30,779 bases of DNA, taken from positions 1 through 30,779 of the forward strand of contig CATEEE010000023.1 in NCBI GenBank assembly GCA_949499045.1. Reading direction: 5' to 3'. The notes beneath the pieces were generated by a model, which did not search any database, had not been told where the DNA came from, and worked only from the letters and a program-made list of their open reading frames with translations. Positions 8,278 to 18,010 of this stretch are shown in pieces. Position 1 is the first letter of the stretch; the number at the start of each line of letters is the position of its first letter. The stretch comes from Marinobacterium sp. xm-d-530. GTDB lineage: Bacteria > Pseudomonadota > Gammaproteobacteria > Pseudomonadales > Balneatricaceae. The translations under genes and the position numbers were made by a program.

Positions 8278-8295
8278 AAAAAAGCGAATTTAAAG

Positions 8296-8324
8296 CTGGC
8301 GAAATGATAACACCATTTCGCCAG
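8296..8324 (-). promoter_or_regulatory. Strong hairpin in the rpsG-fusA gap
   Basis: A perfect 11-bp inverted repeat (CTGGCGAAATG at 8296-8306, CATTTCGCCAG at 8314-8324) with a 7-base loop begins about 10 bases after the rpsG stop. It is not directly followed by a U-run (the nearest six U are ~12 bases on), so it is probably an mRNA 3'-end stabiliser or processing site rather than a terminator. Confidence 0.55.
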
Positions 8325-8334
8325 ATAAAAACGC

Positions 8335-8805
8335 TTAGAAGCGGAAGTGTGCGAACGCTTTGTTTGCGTCAGCCATGCGGTGAACGTCTTCACGTTTCTT
8401 AACCGCAGCGCCACGGCCTTCAGCCGCGTCTACTAGCTCGCCCGCTAGACGAAGAGACATGTCTTTTTCGCCACGCTTACGCGATGCGTCAACCAGCCAA
8501 CGCATTGCAAGCGCCATACGACGTGATGGACGAACTTCAACAGGTACTTGGTAAGTTGCACCACCAACGCGGCGAGACTTAACTTCGACCATAGGCTGAA
8601 CAGTTTCCAACGCTTTATCAAACAGCTCCAAAGGATCTGCTTTAGTACGCTCTTCAACTTTCGCTAGAGCGCCGTAAACGATGCTCTCTGCTACAGATTT
8701 TTTACCGCTAATCATCAAGTGGTTGATGAATTTAGCCAGTGTGATGTTTCCGAATTTAGGATCCGGAAGAATTTCGCGCTTTGCAGCGACGCGTCTTCTT
8801 GGCAT
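8335..8805 (-). CDS. rpsG: 30S ribosomal protein S7
   Basis: 156 residues, typical length. S7 is the primary 16S rRNA 3'-domain binder that starts head assembly of the small subunit and lines the E site. The N-terminus MPRRRVAAKREILPDPKF and the later VGGATYQVPVEVRP are diagnostic. It is the second gene of the str operon, 147 bases after rpsL. In enterobacteria S7 represses its own operon by binding the rpsL-rpsG spacer, and the sizeable structured spacer here is compatible with that. The stop is followed by strong hairpins before fusA. Confidence 0.97.
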   Translation of the reverse strand: MPRRRVAAKREILPDPKFGNITLAKFINHLMISGKKSVAESIVYGALAKVEERTKADPLELFDKALETVQPMVEVKSRRVGGATYQVPVEVRPSRRMALAMRWLVDASRKRGEKDMSLRLAGELVDAAEGRGAAVKKREDVHRMADANKAFAHFRF

Positions 8806-8952
8806 GGATAAGCCCTCAATAAATCGTTTAAAAGGTCTTCAGGTTACTCAGGCAATTACGCCTGCCCTTACTCTTATCGTCTCGGTCTAGCTACAAGCGC
8901 GGACTAGGTCCTGCTTAACAGCTTCGCCGACTCTCATAGAGAGTAGACGAAC
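8806..8952 (-). promoter_or_regulatory. rpsL-rpsG spacer, candidate S7 autoregulatory site
   Basis: This 147-base spacer has no ORF of note. It contains a small hairpin (arms 8849-8853 and 8860-8864) about 44 bases before rpsG and an ACTCTC/GAGAGT inverted repeat just after the rpsL stop. In E. coli the equivalent spacer is the S7 translational-repression target. Assignment here is by position only. Confidence 0.35.
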
Positions 8953-9327
8953 TTAAGACTTAGGACGCTTAGCACCGTACTTAGAGCGGCCTTGCTTACG
9001 GTCGTTAACGCCCGCACAGTCAAGAGCACCACGTACAGTGTGGTAACGTACACCAGGTAGGTCTTTAACACGGCCACCACGGATAAGAACAACACTGTGC
9101 TCTTGTAGGTTGTGACCTTCACCACCGATGTATGAAGAAACTTCGAAACCGTTAGTAAGACGAACACGACAAACTTTACGTAGTGCTGAGTTCGGTTTCT
9201 TAGGTGTAGTAGTGTAAACGCGGGTACATACGCCACGACGTTGAGGACAAGCTTCTAATGCACGAACATCAGACTTCTCTACAACGCGTTTACGTGGTTT
9301 GCGCACCAGCTGGTTGATAGTTGCCAT
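8953..9327 (-). CDS. rpsL: 30S ribosomal protein S12
   Basis: 124 residues, nearly identical in pattern to other gammaproteobacterial S12. It sits at the decoding centre and controls accuracy. The TTTPKKPNSALRKVCRVRLTNG block and the RVKDLPGVRYH loop are intact. K43 and K88 (counting Met1), whose substitution gives streptomycin resistance in other bacteria, are wild type. It is the first gene of the str operon, with GGAG before ATG 9327. A promoter and hairpin lie in the 111-base gap after rpoC. Confidence 0.98.
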   Translation of the reverse strand: MATINQLVRKPRKRVVEKSDVRALEACPQRRGVCTRVYTTTPKKPNSALRKVCRVRLTNGFEVSSYIGGEGHNLQEHSVVLIRGGRVKDLPGVRYHTVRGALDCAGVNDRKQGRSKYGAKRPKS

Positions 9328-9356
9328 TAAGCAAACTCCACGTTTAGTTAAACAAC

Positions 9357-9383
9357 AAAAAGACTAGGACCGAAGCCCTAGTC
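9357..9383 (-). terminator. Intrinsic terminator after rpoC, within the str leader
   Basis: Minus-strand arms of 7 bp (GACTAGG at 9362-9368 pairing with CCTAGTC at 9377-9383) enclose a loop containing a UUCG core, followed by five U. It lies about 55 bases after the rpoC stop and should end rpoBC transcripts. A str promoter candidate lies between rpoC and this hairpin. Confidence 0.82.
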
Positions 9384-9396
9384 ATTCAGGGGGCAA

Positions 9397-9426
9397 ATTT
9401 TAATCAATTCCACCCCTTCTCGTCAA
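9397..9426 (-). promoter_or_regulatory. Candidate sigma-70 promoter of the rpsL-rpsG-fusA operon
   Basis: On the minus strand TTGACG (9421-9426) and TAAAAT (9397-9402) are separated by 18 bases, starting 12 bases after the rpoC stop codon. The predicted start (~9390) is only a few bases before the rpoC terminator hairpin, so that hairpin would form the extreme 5' end of the str mRNA. Sequence match is good; activity is inferred. Confidence 0.55.
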
Positions 9427-9438
9427 CGTCTTCTGAAA

Positions 9439-12400
9439 TTATTCAGAATCTTCCACTGAAGCGTTCAATGCTTCAGTCAAAGCTGCTTGTACTTCTTCAG
9501 CACTTACAGTGACGCTAGATTCTGTATCCTGCATACGTTTGCGTTTGCGTTCGCTGTGGTATGCAAGACCAGTACCGGCTGGGATCAGACGACCCACAAC
9601 CACGTTCTCTTTCAGACCGCGCAAGTAATCTTTCTTGCCGGTTACCGCACCTTCCGTTAGGACACGAGTTGTCTCCTGGAACGAAGCTGCAGAGATGAAC
9701 GACTCTGTCGCCAGAGAGGCTTTAGTAATACCTAGAAGCACACGTTCAAACTTAGCTGGCTGCTTACCTTCAGCAACCAATTTTTCATTTGCAACTGTGA
9801 CATCTACGAATTCAGCCTGTTCACCCTGAATAAATTCAGAGTCACCGCTGTCTAGGATCTCTACCTTACGTAGCATCTGACGCACGATCACTTCGATGTG
9901 CTTGTCGTTGATACCAACGCCCTGTAGACGGTAAACGTCTTGAATCTCAGAAACGATGTATTTAGCAAGCTCTTCTACGCCCAATACGTGCAGAATATCG
10001 TGTGCACTTGATGGACCATCGGAGATTACCTCACCCTTCTCAACCGTCTCACCTTCGAAGACGTTAAGAGAGCGCCACTTCTGAATCATCACTTCAATCG
10101 GATCCGCACCGTCAGTTGGTGTGATCACGATACGACGCTTACCTTTGGTCTCTTTACCGAAGCTCACAGTACCTGAAATCTCAGCAAGTACAGCTGCTTC
10201 TTTTGGTTTACGCGCTTCGAATAGATCCGCTACGCGTGGAAGACCACCGGTGATATCTTTGTTGACAGTACCTTCTTGCGGTAGACGTGCTAGGACGTCA
10301 CCAACACCTACATCTGCACCATCTTGAAGATTCAAGATCGCATTCGGTGGAAGCATGTACTGTGCAGGCATTGCTGTACCAGCGTGAAGAACATCTTCAC
10401 CCTTAGCATCAACAAGCTTGATCATTGGACGGATATCTTTACCTGCCTGTGGGCGGTCTTTGATATCCAATACTTCGATCGTTGTTAGACCTGTTAGCTC
10501 ATCCGCTTGGCGCTTAACAGTGATGCCATCTTCAAGACCAGCAAACTGAATGCGACCAGCAACCTCAGTCACGATTGGGTGAGTGTGCGGATCCCAGTTA
10601 GCAATGATTGCGCCTGCATCAACAGTATCGCCATCTTTCGCTTTGATCACTGCACCGTAAGGCACTTTGTAACGCTCGCGCTCACGACCGTGCTCATCGG
10701 TTACACCGATCTCACCAGAACGTGAAGAAGCGACTAGGTTGCCATCAGCACGCTCAACAGTTTTGAGGTTGTGAAGACGAATCTCACCGCCGTTCTTAAC
10801 CTGGATGTTATCTACTGCAGCTGCTCGAGATGCCGCACCACCGATGTGGAAGGTACGCATGGTAAGCTGTGTACCCGGCTCACCGATTGACTGTGCTGCG
10901 ATAACGCCGACAGCTTCACCGATGTTAACCTTGTGACCGCGACCTAGGTCACGACCGTAACAGCTTGAACAGATACCGTGAAGTGATTCACAGGTAATAG
11001 CAGAACGAACAATGACTTCGTCGATCGAGCTGTAAGTATCGTCATTATTTAGACGTGCCACCCAAGCTTCATCCATCAATGTTCCAGCAGGGATCAATAC
11101 ATCTTTACCCTGTGGATCAAGAACGTCATGTGCAATGACACGACCAAGTACACGCTCGCCTAGGCCGACAACTACGTCGCCGCCTTCGATTAGCGCCTGG
11201 ATCACTAGACCCTCTTCAGTGCCACAATCTGGCTCTGTGATAACCACATCCTGAGCAACGTCTACTAGACGGCGAGTTAGGTAACCCGAGTTCGCAGTCT
11301 TAAGTGCCGTATCGGCAAGACCCTTACGAGCACCGTGAGTCGAGATGAAGTACTGAAGTACGTTCAGACCTTCACGGAAGTTTGCCGTGATTGGTGTTTC
11401 GATGATTGAGCCATCCGGCTTAGCCATCAGACCACGCATACCTGCTAGCTGACGGATCTGAGCCGCACTACCACGTGCGCCTGAGTCGGCCATCATGTAA
11501 ACAGAGTTGAAAGACTCTTGCTCTACCTGCTCGCCTTCAGCGTTGATCACTGTGTCAGTCTTCAGGTTGTCCATCATCTTCTTAGCAAGCAATTCGTTTG
11601 CACGAGACCAGATATCGACAACCTTGTTGTATTTCTCACCCTGAGTTACAAGACCATCAGCGAACTGACGTTCGATCTCTTTCACTTCAGTGTCGGCTTC
11701 AGCAACAATGTTTACTTTCTCATCTGGGATAACGAAGTCGTTAACGCCGATCGATGCACCTGAAAGCGCTGCTTGACGGAAGCCCATGTACATTAGCTGG
11801 TCAGCAAAGATAACGGTATCTTTCAGACCACAACGACGGTACGCCTCGTTAAGAAGACGCGAAATCGCTTTCTTCTTCATTGCCTGGTTGATCAGTTCGA
11901 ACGGAAGACCCGCTGGAACGATATCAAACAGCATTGCACGACCCACTGTTGTATCAACAATGGCAGTGCGAGACTCTTCGTTACCTTCGATGTCGCGGAT
12001 CGTTTCGTTAATACGAACCTTCACGCGAGCTTGTAGGTGAACCTGTTTAGCACCATACGCACGCTGAACCTCTTTAATATCAGAGAATGCCATGCCTTCG
12101 CCCTGCGCATTGATGCGCTCACGCGTCATGTAGTACAGACCCAATACCACGTCCTGTGACGGAACGATGATCGGTTCACCGTTTGATGGTGAAAGAATGT
12201 TGTTCGTAGACATCATCAAAGCACGAGCTTCAAGCTGCGCTTCGATCGTCAACGGTACGTGAACCGCCATCTGGTCACCGTCGAAGTCGGCGTTGTAGGC
12301 AGCACACACAAGTGGGTGTAGCTGAATCGCTTTACCTTCGATCAAGACAGGCTCAAATGCCTGGATACCAAGACGGTGAAGTGTTGGTGCACGGTTTAGA

Positions 12401-13665
12401 AGAACTGGATGCTCACGGATAACCTCATCTAGGATATCCCATACAAGCGGCTCTTCACGCTCAACCATCTTCTTAGCGGCTTTAATCGTCGTTGCGTAAC
12501 CACGAAGTTCTAGCTTAGAGAAGATGAATGGCTTGAATAGCTCAAGAGCCATTTTCTTAGGAAGACCACACTGGTGAAGACGCAGTGATGGACCAACCAC
12601 GATTACAGAACGACCAGAGTAGTCAACACGCTTACCTAGAAGGTTCTGACGGAAACGACCCTGCTTACCTTTAATCATGTCGGCAAGCGACTTAAGCGGA
12701 CGCTTGTTAGAGCCAGTGATCGCACGACCACGACGACCGTTATCAAGCAATGCATCGACAGATTCCTGCAACATACGCTTTTCGTTACGTACGATGATAT
12801 CTGGAGCACTTAGGTCTAGAAGACGCTTCAAACGGTTGTTACGGTTGATCACTCGACGGTACAGATCGTTAAGATCAGAAGTTGCAAAGCGACCGCCATC
12901 TAGTGGAACTAGTGGACGAAGATCTGGTGGTAGAACTGGAAGAACTTTTAGGATCATCCACTCTGGGTTGTTACCAGACTTGTAGAACGCTTCAAGCAGC
13001 TTAAGACGTTTAGACATCTTCTTAAGCTTAGTCTCAGAGTTAGTCGCTGGAATCTCTTCACGAAGAACTGAAATTTCAGCTTCTAGATCGATCGATTTTA
13101 GAAGTTCGCCGATCGCTTCAGCACCCATGCGAGCGTCGAAATCATCGCCAAACTCTTCAAGCGCTTCGAAGTACTGCTCATCATTCATAAGCTGACCGCG
13201 CTGAAGCGTAGTCATGCCTTCATCGATAACGACAAATGATTCGAAGTAAAGCACGCGTTCAATATCACGCAGCGTCATATCCAGCATCAAGCCGATACGA
13301 GACGGTAGTGATTTAAGGAACCAGATGTGTGCAACTGGAGAAGCAAGCTCGATGTGACCCATGCGCTCACGACGCACTTTAGTCATTGTCACTTCAACGC
13401 CACACTTCTCACAGATAACACCGCGGTGTTTCATGCGCTTGTACTTACCACACAGACATTCGTAATCCTTTACAGGACCGAAGATCTTGGCACAGAACAG
13501 ACCGTCACGCTCTGGTTTGAATGTACGGTAGTTAATCGTCTCAGGTTTCTTAACCTCACCATAAGACCATGAACGAATCATGTCTGGTGAAGCCAGAGAG
13601 ATACGGATCGAATCGAACTCGTCGCTCTGACTTTGAGTCTTCAACAGATTAAGTAAATCTTTCAT
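9439..13665 (-). CDS. rpoC: DNA-directed RNA polymerase subunit beta'
   Basis: 1408 residues, normal gammaproteobacterial length. It forms the clamp and most of the catalytic centre of RNA polymerase. Seen: the N-terminal zinc ribbon with C70, C72, C85 and C88; the absolutely conserved NADFDGDQMAVH loop whose aspartates hold the catalytic magnesium; a trigger-loop region (GEPGTQLTMRTFHIGG); and the second zinc site (CESLHGICSSCYGRD). It lies 66 bases after rpoB in the same operon and is followed by a terminator. Nothing is truncated. Confidence 0.98.
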   Translation of the reverse strand: MKDLLNLLKTQSQSDEFDSIRISLASPDMIRSWSYGEVKKPETINYRTFKPERDGLFCAKIFGPVKDYECLCGKYKRMKHRGVICEKCGVEVTMTKVRRERMGHIELASPVAHIWFLKSLPSRIGLMLDMTLRDIERVLYFESFVVIDEGMTTLQRGQLMNDEQYFEALEEFGDDFDARMGAEAIGELLKSIDLEAEISVLREEIPATNSETKLKKMSKRLKLLEAFYKSGNNPEWMILKVLPVLPPDLRPLVPLDGGRFATSDLNDLYRRVINRNNRLKRLLDLSAPDIIVRNEKRMLQESVDALLDNGRRGRAITGSNKRPLKSLADMIKGKQGRFRQNLLGKRVDYSGRSVIVVGPSLRLHQCGLPKKMALELFKPFIFSKLELRGYATTIKAAKKMVEREEPLVWDILDEVIREHPVLLNRAPTLHRLGIQAFEPVLIEGKAIQLHPLVCAAYNADFDGDQMAVHVPLTIEAQLEARALMMSTNNILSPSNGEPIIVPSQDVVLGLYYMTRERINAQGEGMAFSDIKEVQRAYGAKQVHLQARVKVRINETIRDIEGNEESRTAIVDTTVGRAMLFDIVPAGLPFELINQAMKKKAISRLLNEAYRRCGLKDTVIFADQLMYMGFRQAALSGASIGVNDFVIPDEKVNIVAEADTEVKEIERQFADGLVTQGEKYNKVVDIWSRANELLAKKMMDNLKTDTVINAEGEQVEQESFNSVYMMADSGARGSAAQIRQLAGMRGLMAKPDGSIIETPITANFREGLNVLQYFISTHGARKGLADTALKTANSGYLTRRLVDVAQDVVITEPDCGTEEGLVIQALIEGGDVVVGLGERVLGRVIAHDVLDPQGKDVLIPAGTLMDEAWVARLNNDDTYSSIDEVIVRSAITCESLHGICSSCYGRDLGRGHKVNIGEAVGVIAAQSIGEPGTQLTMRTFHIGGAASRAAAVDNIQVKNGGEIRLHNLKTVERADGNLVASSRSGEIGVTDEHGRERERYKVPYGAVIKAKDGDTVDAGAIIANWDPHTHPIVTEVAGRIQFAGLEDGITVKRQADELTGLTTIEVLDIKDRPQAGKDIRPMIKLVDAKGEDVLHAGTAMPAQYMLPPNAILNLQDGADVGVGDVLARLPQEGTVNKDITGGLPRVADLFEARKPKEAAVLAEISGTVSFGKETKGKRRIVITPTDGADPIEVMIQKWRSLNVFEGETVEKGEVISDGPSSAHDILHVLGVEELAKYIVSEIQDVYRLQGVGINDKHIEVIVRQMLRKVEILDSGDSEFIQGEQAEFVDVTVANEKLVAEGKQPAKFERVLLGITKASLATESFISAASFQETTRVLTEGAVTGKKDYLRGLKENVVVGRLIPAGTGLAYHSERKRKRMQDTESSVTVSAEEVQAALTEALNASVEDSE

Positions 13666-13731
13666 TATCTATAGCTCCTCACGGGAGGGGGCTGCAGCTC
13701 TTGGCATACAGCCCGATGTTCAATTAGGCCC

Positions 13732-16700
13732 TTACTCGTTCTCTAGCTCGATATCGATACCGAGAGAACGGATCTCTTTGATCAGCACGTTGAATGATTC
13801 AGGCATGCCTGGATCCATGCTGTGGTCGCCATCGACGATGTTCTTATACATCTTCGTACGACCATTCACGTCATCGGATTTGACTGTGAGCATCTCTTGA
13901 AGCGTGTAAGCTGCGCCGTACGCTTCCAGTGCCCAAACCTCCATCTCACCGAAGCGCTGACCACCGAACTGAGCTTTACCACCCAGCGGCTGCTGAGTAA
14001 CAAGGCTGTAAGAGCCGGTTGAACGTGCGTGCATCTTGTCATCAACCAAGTGGTTAAGTTTCAGCATGTACATGTAGCCGACAGTAACTGGACGATCGAA
14101 CTTGTCGCCTGTGCGACCATCGAACAGATCCACCTGCCCACTATCATTCATGTCTGCAAGACGCAGCAGCGCTTTGATTTCAGATTCTTTAGCACCATCA
14201 AAGACTGGAGTCGCTAGTGGAACACCACCTTTGAGGTTTTCAGCCAGAGCCAAGATCTCGTCATCGTTGAATGACTTAAGATCTTCTTTACGAGCACACT
14301 CAAGGCCGCTGTGCTGTGCGTTGTAGACGGCTTCAAGGAATTCACGAACTTCCTTAACTTTCTCAGCCTTCTTACGCTCAACTTCCAGCATAGTATTGAT
14401 CTTACGACCAAGACCTTTCGCTGCAGCGCCCATATGAGTCTCAAGGATCTGACCCACGTTCATACGAGACGGTACACCAAGCGGGTTAAGAACCACATCG
14501 ACTGGCTCACCGTTCTCATCGTAAGGCATGTCTTCGACTGGCATGATAACCGAGATAACACCCTTGTTACCGTGACGACCTGCCATCTTGTCACCAGGCT
14601 GAACGCGACGTTTAGTAGCCACGTAAACCTTAACAATCTTAAGTACGCCAGGGGCTAAATCATCACCTGTCTGAAGCTTGCTCTTCTTATCTTCAAAGCG
14701 CTTATCGAGCATTTCACGACGCTCTTCAAGCTGCTTCTTAGCCGCTTCAAGCATCTCTGCTGCTGCACTATCAGATACACGAATCTTAAACCACTCATCG
14801 TGTTTAAGATCAGCAAGGAATTCAGAAGTAATCTCTTGACCCTTCTTAAGACCAGCACCACCGTCGGCTTTTAGGCCAACTAGAGTGCGCTCAAGACGTT
14901 CAAAGGTTGCTACTTCAACAATGCGGAACTCGTCATCAAGGTCTTTACGGATGCTTGCAAGCTCAGATTGCTCGATAGCGATAGCTCGCTCATCTTTCTC
15001 AACACCGTCACGAGTAAAGACCTGAACGTCGATAACCTTACCAACAGTACCCGTCTTAACACGTAGAGAGGTGTCTTTAACATCAGACGCTTTCTCACCG
15101 AAGATCGCACGAAGTAGCTTCTCTTCAGGTGTCAATTGAGTTTCGCCTTTAGGCGTTACTTTACCCACTAGAATGTCACCAGGACCGACTTCTGCACCAA
15201 TGTGCACGATGCCTGATTCGTCTAGTTTAGCGAGAGCAGATTCACCAACATTCGGGATATCCGAAGTAATCTCTTCAGAGCCTAGTTTAGTGTCACGAGA
15301 GACACAGGTTAGCTCTTGAATATGGATCGTAGTAAAACGATCTTCTTGAACGACACGCTCGGAGATTAGGATCGAGTCCTCGAAGTTGAAACCATTCCAA
15401 GGCATGAACGCGATACGCATGTTCTGGCCAAGTGCTAGCTCACCAAGGTCAACCGATGGACCATCGGCTAGGATATCACCACGAGACACCTGCTCACCTA
15501 GGTTAACGATTGCGCGCTGGTTAATACATGTGTTCTGGTTCGAACGCACGTACTTAGTCAGGTTGTAGATATCGACACCGGCATCGCCTGCTGTGATTTC
15601 ATCATCGTTAACGCGAACAACCACTCGGCTGGCGTCAACAGATTCAATAACACCGCCGCGCTTAGCAACCACACAGACACCCGAGTCACGAGCGATGTTA
15701 CGCTCGATACCGGTACCAACAAGCGGCTTATCAGCCTTCAGTGTTGGAACAGCCTGACGTTGCATGTTCGATCCCATCAATGCACGGTTCGCATCATCGT
15801 GCTCTAGGAAAGGAATAAGAGCCGCCGCTACGGATACAACCTGACGTGGTGAAACGTCCATGTACTGTACGCGTTCTTTAGGCATGACAGTTGTTTCGTT
15901 CATGTTACGAACAGTAACCAACTCATCAGTCAGCTTGTTCTTCGCATCCACTGTTGCCGAAGCCTGTGCGATGACGAAGTTAGACTCTTCAATCGCTGAT
16001 AGGTAATCGATATCGTCTGTTACCTGACCATCTACAACGCGACGGTAAGGAGTCTCTAGGAAGCCGTAGTTGTTTGTACGAGCAAACACAGCTAACGAGT
16101 TAATCAGACCGATGTTTGGACCTTCAGGTGTTTCGATAGGACATACACGACCGTAGTGAGTTGGGTGTACGTCACGAACCTCAAAGCCAGCACGCTCACG
16201 CGTTAGACCGCCTGGGCCTAGTGCAGAGACACGACGCTTGTGAGTCACTTCTGAAAGCGGGTTGTTCTGATCCATGAACTGTGACAACTGTGAAGAGCCA
16301 AAGAACTCTTTAATAGCAGCAGCAACAGGCTTGGCGTTGATCAGATCCTGAGGCATCAGGTTATCAGACTCAGCCATGCTTAGGCGCTCACGAACAGCAC
16401 GTTCTACACGAACAAGACCGACACGGAATTGGTTTTCAGCCATCTCACCCACTGAACGGATACGACGGTTACCGAGGTGGTCGATATCGTCGACGACGCC
16501 CTTACCGTTACGGATCTCGATCAATGTCTTCATAACATCTAAGATGTCATCTTTAGACAGAATACCTGAACCTGTCTCTTCTTCGCGACCAAGACGACGG
16601 TTAAACTTCATGCGGCCTACCGCAGAAAGATCGTAGCGGTCTTCTGAGAAGAATAGATTTTCAAACAGTGATTCTGCAGACTCTTTCGTTGGCGGCTCAC

Positions 16701-17832
16701 CAGGACGCATCATGCGGTAGATCTCTACCAATGCTTCTAGCTGGTTACGAGTCGGGTCAATACGAAGAGTATCAGAAACGAATGGACCACAATCCAGTTC
16801 GTTAGTGTAAAGCGTTTCGAAACGTTCGATCTTAGCTTCTTGAAGCTTAGCAACGGCTTCTTCAGTCAGCTCTGTGTTACAAGGAAGCAGCACTTCACCT
16901 GTAGCAGGATCAACAATATCTTTAGCTAGAGCTTTACCCACTAGGTACTCGGCAGGAGTCTCTAGCTGAGTCATACCCTCTTTCTGCATCTGACGGATGT
17001 GGCGTGGAGTGATACGGCGACCCGCTTCAACAATCACATCACCTTTAGGTGTCAGGATTTCGAAGGTCATTGTTTCACCACGTAGGCGTTCAGGAATAAG
17101 ATCCATCTGAATCTTATCTTTAGATAAATTCCAGCCAGTCGTGTCAAAGAAGGTATCTAGAATCTCTTCTGCTTGGAAACCAAGCGCGCGCATCAAGATA
17201 GTCGCAGGCAGTTTACGGCGACGGTCGATACGAACAAATAGAGAGTCTTTTGGATCAAACTCGAAGTCGAGCCAAGAACCACGGTAAGGAATGATTCGAG
17301 CAGAATATAGCAATTTACCCGAAGAGTGTGTTTTACCCTTGTCGTGATCGAAGAATACACCAGGTGAACGGTGGAGCTGCGATACAATTACGCGCTCAGT
17401 ACCATTGACAACAAAGGTACCATTCTCAGTCATGAGCGGCATTTCGCCCATGTAAACTTCTTGCTCTTTAATGTCTTTAACCGCTTTCGTAGACGAATCG
17501 CGATCGTAGATCACCAGACGCACTTTAACGCGAAGTGGCGCTGCGTAGGTGATACCACGCTGCTGACACTCTTTAACGTCAAAGACAGGCTCACCTAGGC
17601 GATAACCAGCGTATTCCAAAGCAGCGTTTCCAGAGTAAGAAACGATTGGGAATACAGAATTGAATGCGGCATGAAGCCCCTCTTCGGTGCGACCTTCAGA
17701 AGTAGCGCCCGCCTCTAGAAACTTACGATATGAATCCAGCTGTGTCGCGAGCAGGTAAGGTAGTTCCATTACCTGACCGAGTTTACTGAAATCCTTTCGG
17801 ATACGTTTCTTCTCAGTGTATGAATAAGCCAT
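13732..17832 (-). CDS. rpoB: DNA-directed RNA polymerase subunit beta
   Basis: 1366 residues from ATG 17832, which has a GGGGA ribosome-binding site and gives the standard MAYSYTEKKRIRKDF start. The frame opens earlier (17892), but that extension is not family-like. The beta subunit carries the rifampicin pocket: the SSQLSQFMDQNNPLSEVTHKRR stretch and following SALGPGG are wild type at the positions usually mutated in resistance. Downstream are the CPIETPEGPNIGL motif, the GDKMAGRHGNKGV motif and the C-terminal QRFGEMEVWALEAYGAA clamp segment. It is preceded by an attenuator-type hairpin after rplL. Confidence 0.98.
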   Translation of the reverse strand: MAYSYTEKKRIRKDFSKLGQVMELPYLLATQLDSYRKFLEAGATSEGRTEEGLHAAFNSVFPIVSYSGNAALEYAGYRLGEPVFDVKECQQRGITYAAPLRVKVRLVIYDRDSSTKAVKDIKEQEVYMGEMPLMTENGTFVVNGTERVIVSQLHRSPGVFFDHDKGKTHSSGKLLYSARIIPYRGSWLDFEFDPKDSLFVRIDRRRKLPATILMRALGFQAEEILDTFFDTTGWNLSKDKIQMDLIPERLRGETMTFEILTPKGDVIVEAGRRITPRHIRQMQKEGMTQLETPAEYLVGKALAKDIVDPATGEVLLPCNTELTEEAVAKLQEAKIERFETLYTNELDCGPFVSDTLRIDPTRNQLEALVEIYRMMRPGEPPTKESAESLFENLFFSEDRYDLSAVGRMKFNRRLGREEETGSGILSKDDILDVMKTLIEIRNGKGVVDDIDHLGNRRIRSVGEMAENQFRVGLVRVERAVRERLSMAESDNLMPQDLINAKPVAAAIKEFFGSSQLSQFMDQNNPLSEVTHKRRVSALGPGGLTRERAGFEVRDVHPTHYGRVCPIETPEGPNIGLINSLAVFARTNNYGFLETPYRRVVDGQVTDDIDYLSAIEESNFVIAQASATVDAKNKLTDELVTVRNMNETTVMPKERVQYMDVSPRQVVSVAAALIPFLEHDDANRALMGSNMQRQAVPTLKADKPLVGTGIERNIARDSGVCVVAKRGGVIESVDASRVVVRVNDDEITAGDAGVDIYNLTKYVRSNQNTCINQRAIVNLGEQVSRGDILADGPSVDLGELALGQNMRIAFMPWNGFNFEDSILISERVVQEDRFTTIHIQELTCVSRDTKLGSEEITSDIPNVGESALAKLDESGIVHIGAEVGPGDILVGKVTPKGETQLTPEEKLLRAIFGEKASDVKDTSLRVKTGTVGKVIDVQVFTRDGVEKDERAIAIEQSELASIRKDLDDEFRIVEVATFERLERTLVGLKADGGAGLKKGQEITSEFLADLKHDEWFKIRVSDSAAAEMLEAAKKQLEERREMLDKRFEDKKSKLQTGDDLAPGVLKIVKVYVATKRRVQPGDKMAGRHGNKGVISVIMPVEDMPYDENGEPVDVVLNPLGVPSRMNVGQILETHMGAAAKGLGRKINTMLEVERKKAEKVKEVREFLEAVYNAQHSGLECARKEDLKSFNDDEILALAENLKGGVPLATPVFDGAKESEIKALLRLADMNDSGQVDLFDGRTGDKFDRPVTVGYMYMLKLNHLVDDKMHARSTGSYSLVTQQPLGGKAQFGGQRFGEMEVWALEAYGAAYTLQEMLTVKSDDVNGRTKMYKNIVDGDHSMDPGMPESFNVLIKEIRSLGIDIELENE

Positions 17833-17926
17833 CAGTGTTCCCCAGCATGTGCATCTAGGTTGAGAAACCAAACTCGATAATTTATCGAGCAATTCGTTCC
17901 GTTAAAAAGTCTATCTACTAATAACG

Positions 17927-17958
17927 GAAAAAGGCCGGTGGCATTTTTGCCACCAGCC
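17927..17958 (-). terminator. rplL-rpoB attenuator (intrinsic terminator hairpin)
   Basis: Minus-strand arms at 17948-17958 and 17933-17943 form an 11-bp stem (one G-U pair) with a 4-base loop, followed by five U. It sits where E. coli has the partial terminator that lowers rpoBC expression relative to L7/L12. A second perfect 9-bp hairpin without a U-run (17968-17990) precedes it, in the place of the E. coli RNase III processing site. Confidence 0.82.
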
Positions 17959-17967
17959 ATACGCTTT

Positions 17968-17990
17968 TTAAGCAGCGTAGAGCTGCTTAA
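17968..17990 (-). promoter_or_regulatory. Hairpin upstream of the rplL-rpoB attenuator, possible processing site
   Basis: A perfect 9-bp inverted repeat (TTAAGCAGC at 17968-17976, GCTGCTTAA at 17982-17990) with a 5-base loop lies 20 bases after the rplL stop and is not followed by U residues. By analogy with E. coli it could be an RNase III or mRNA-processing hairpin. This is positional inference. Confidence 0.45.
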
Positions 17991-18010
17991 TGCGCAGCAA
18001 GCTCAAGTTA

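Noticed and set aside
8934..9236. 100-codon minus-strand ORF overlapping rpsL in another frame
   Set aside because: Out-of-frame shadow of rpsL, an intact and highly conserved gene.
17833..17892. N-terminal extension of rpoB
   Set aside because: The added residues (MLDKLSSLVSQPRCTC...) are unlike any beta subunit. ATG 17832 has a good ribosome-binding site.
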